Of a stretch of DNA of 64,000 nucleotides, positions 63,272 to 64,000 are shown in pieces. Below the pieces are notes generated by a model. The model was not told where the DNA came from and made no database searches. It saw only the letters and a list, made by a program, of their open reading frames with translations. Within the stretch, counting starts at the first letter, position 1; the number at the start of each line of letters is the position of its first letter. Location: the NCBI RefSeq assembly GCF_002975435.1, contig NZ_PCPT01000002.1:558001-622000 (forward strand). Direction: 5' to 3'. A program made the position numbers and the translations under genes. The DNA is from Arthrobacter sp. MYb227. GTDB taxonomy: Bacteria; Actinomycetota; Actinomycetes; Actinomycetales; Micrococcaceae.

Positions 63272-63499
63272 CCCTAGCTACGTCTTAGCCTCGAGACATA
63301 GTGAGTACGCTTGGCTTGGCAACCAAACGTACTGCAAAGACCGGTGAAGCTAGCCACTGGTAGACCGTGCAGGAGATGCTCTTCGTCGTGGTCCATCGTC
63401 AACTGCGAGAGAACATGACGAATAAAGCAAATTTCGTGTCAAATCTGGCGTTAGATCGATCTCTGGAAGAAGTCTCATGACTGGAACTTGAATGGACGC

Positions 63500-64000
63500 T
63501 TAGTCCGATGTGGCTCCTACTGGGACGTGGGCCCGAACGCGACGTCCATCAATCCACGTTTCTTGGATCCGTATGTTTCCCAACTCGTGAGCCGAAACAT
63601 CCAGTGGATTACGTTCCAAAACTACGATGTCGGCGAATTTCCCGATCTCCAGTGAACCAACCTCATGATCCGAGAAGAGCTGCCATGCCGCATCGATGGT
63701 CTGCGCCTTAATAGCGTCACGAATGTCAATACGGAATTCCGGGCCCAGGACCTTGCCGGATGGAGTTTGCCGGAGAATAGCCGCCTGCATGTTAATCAAT
63801 GGCGATTCCGGGGTCACCGGGGGATCGTTGTGCAGCGAGAAGCGCATGCCAGCCTCTGCAGCGGCGCCGGCAGGTGTCCACGCTTCGGCATTCTCGCCGA
63901 AAAGTCCGGCGAGGATATCGCCGTAGTAATGGATGTGCGCCACAAAGAAGGAAATACCTACTCCCAGCTCCCAAGCACGCTTTACCTGTTGCGGGGTGAT
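63500..64000 (-). CDS. Amidohydrolase family protein, 5' end outside window
   Basis: The C-terminal 166 residues of a YtcJ-like amidohydrolase. The frame stays open to the window edge (ITPQQVKRAWELGVGISFF). Visible landmarks are VAHIHYYGDILAG, RFSLHNDPPVTPESPLINMQ with a conserved histidine-asparagine-aspartate, and LEIGKFADIVVLERNPLDV, the usual closing segment. Such enzymes hydrolyse amides or other C-N bonds with metal; the substrate is not identifiable. The true start lies to the right of base 64000. Confidence 0.88.
   Translation of the reverse strand: MTPQQVKRAWELGVGISFFVAHIHYYGDILAGLFGENAEAWTPAGAAAEAGMRFSLHNDPPVTPESPLINMQAAILRQTPSGKVLGPEFRIDIRDAIKAQTIDAAWQLFSDHEVGSLEIGKFADIVVLERNPLDVSAHELGNIRIQETWIDGRRVRAHVPVGATSD

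Overview
The window looks like chromosome of a Micrococcaceae actinobacterium (Arthrobacter/Glutamicibacter/Renibacterium neighbourhood). Reasons: moderately high GC by eye, GTG and TTG starts with GGAGG-like ribosome binding sites, tight ATGA gene overlaps, a WXG100-like protein paired with a serine hydrolase, and the neighbourhood holin-like protein - hisC - E1alpha - E1beta - single-lipoyl E2. This is judged from protein motifs and gene order only; I name no species. No rRNA, tRNA, CRISPR array, complete insertion sequence or prophage was seen.

Layout. 1-5.4 kb: a carboxylic-acid catabolic block (MFS transporter cut by the left edge, class III CoA-transferase, acyl-CoA dehydrogenase, LysR regulator, 3-hydroxyacyl-CoA dehydrogenase), closed by a perfect 18-bp hairpin shared with convergent purB. 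7-9.3 kb: WXG100-like protein, alpha/beta hydrolase and a small membrane protein. 9.4-14.3 kb: hisC and a three-gene 2-oxoacid dehydrogenase operon (E1alpha, E1beta, E2; no E3) preceded by a nested 38-bp dyad. 14.4-17.7 kb: lipoprotein, secreted SGNH hydrolase, trpF, DUF2127 protein. 17.8-23.0 kb: four-gene peptide/nickel-type ABC importer on the minus strand. 23.6-31.5 kb: membrane protein, divergent NAD(P)-binding oxidoreductase/HxlR pair, lactate-permease-like transporter, DUF503 protein, PLP aminotransferase, GerMN-like lipoprotein, HTH protein and malic enzyme.

31.7-45.2 kb is more broken. It holds a decayed DUF4262 gene, a MetE-like methyltransferase, a clear cycA-type amino-acid permease pseudogene, a CitE-like lyase, a methyltransferase, an acyl-CoA ligase, an NAD-binding protein, a DUF998 membrane protein, RraA, an alcohol-dehydrogenase 3' remnant, an FAH-family hydrolase, a D-aminoacylase homologue that has lost most catalytic residues, and 1.3 kb without a credible gene. 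45.2-48.9 kb: an OpuC-type osmoprotectant ABC importer closed by a 21-bp hairpin.

49.0-56.6 kb is a purine-salvage/catabolism unit: guanine deaminase makes xanthine, an NCS2 permease imports purines, and xanthine dehydrogenase (FAD subunit plus a fused 2Fe-2S/molybdenum subunit) oxidises them. XdhC and a MobA-like nucleotidyltransferase would serve the molybdenum cofactor. Its leader can fold into several hairpins. 57-59.6 kb: a DUF4184 membrane protein, then two decayed genes (a zinc-ribbon protein and a YhcG/DUF1016 PD-(D/E)XK nuclease). 59.7-64 kb: a LysR regulator divergent from an SdhA/FrdA-like flavoprotein, a secreted repeat protein, and an amidohydrolase cut by the right edge.

I found no clearly new multi-gene system. 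The items most worth following are the degenerate but intact D-aminoacylase homologue, the dyads upstream of the E1/E2 operon and trpF, the structured guaD leader, the WXG100-hydrolase pair, and the cluster of independently decaying genes.
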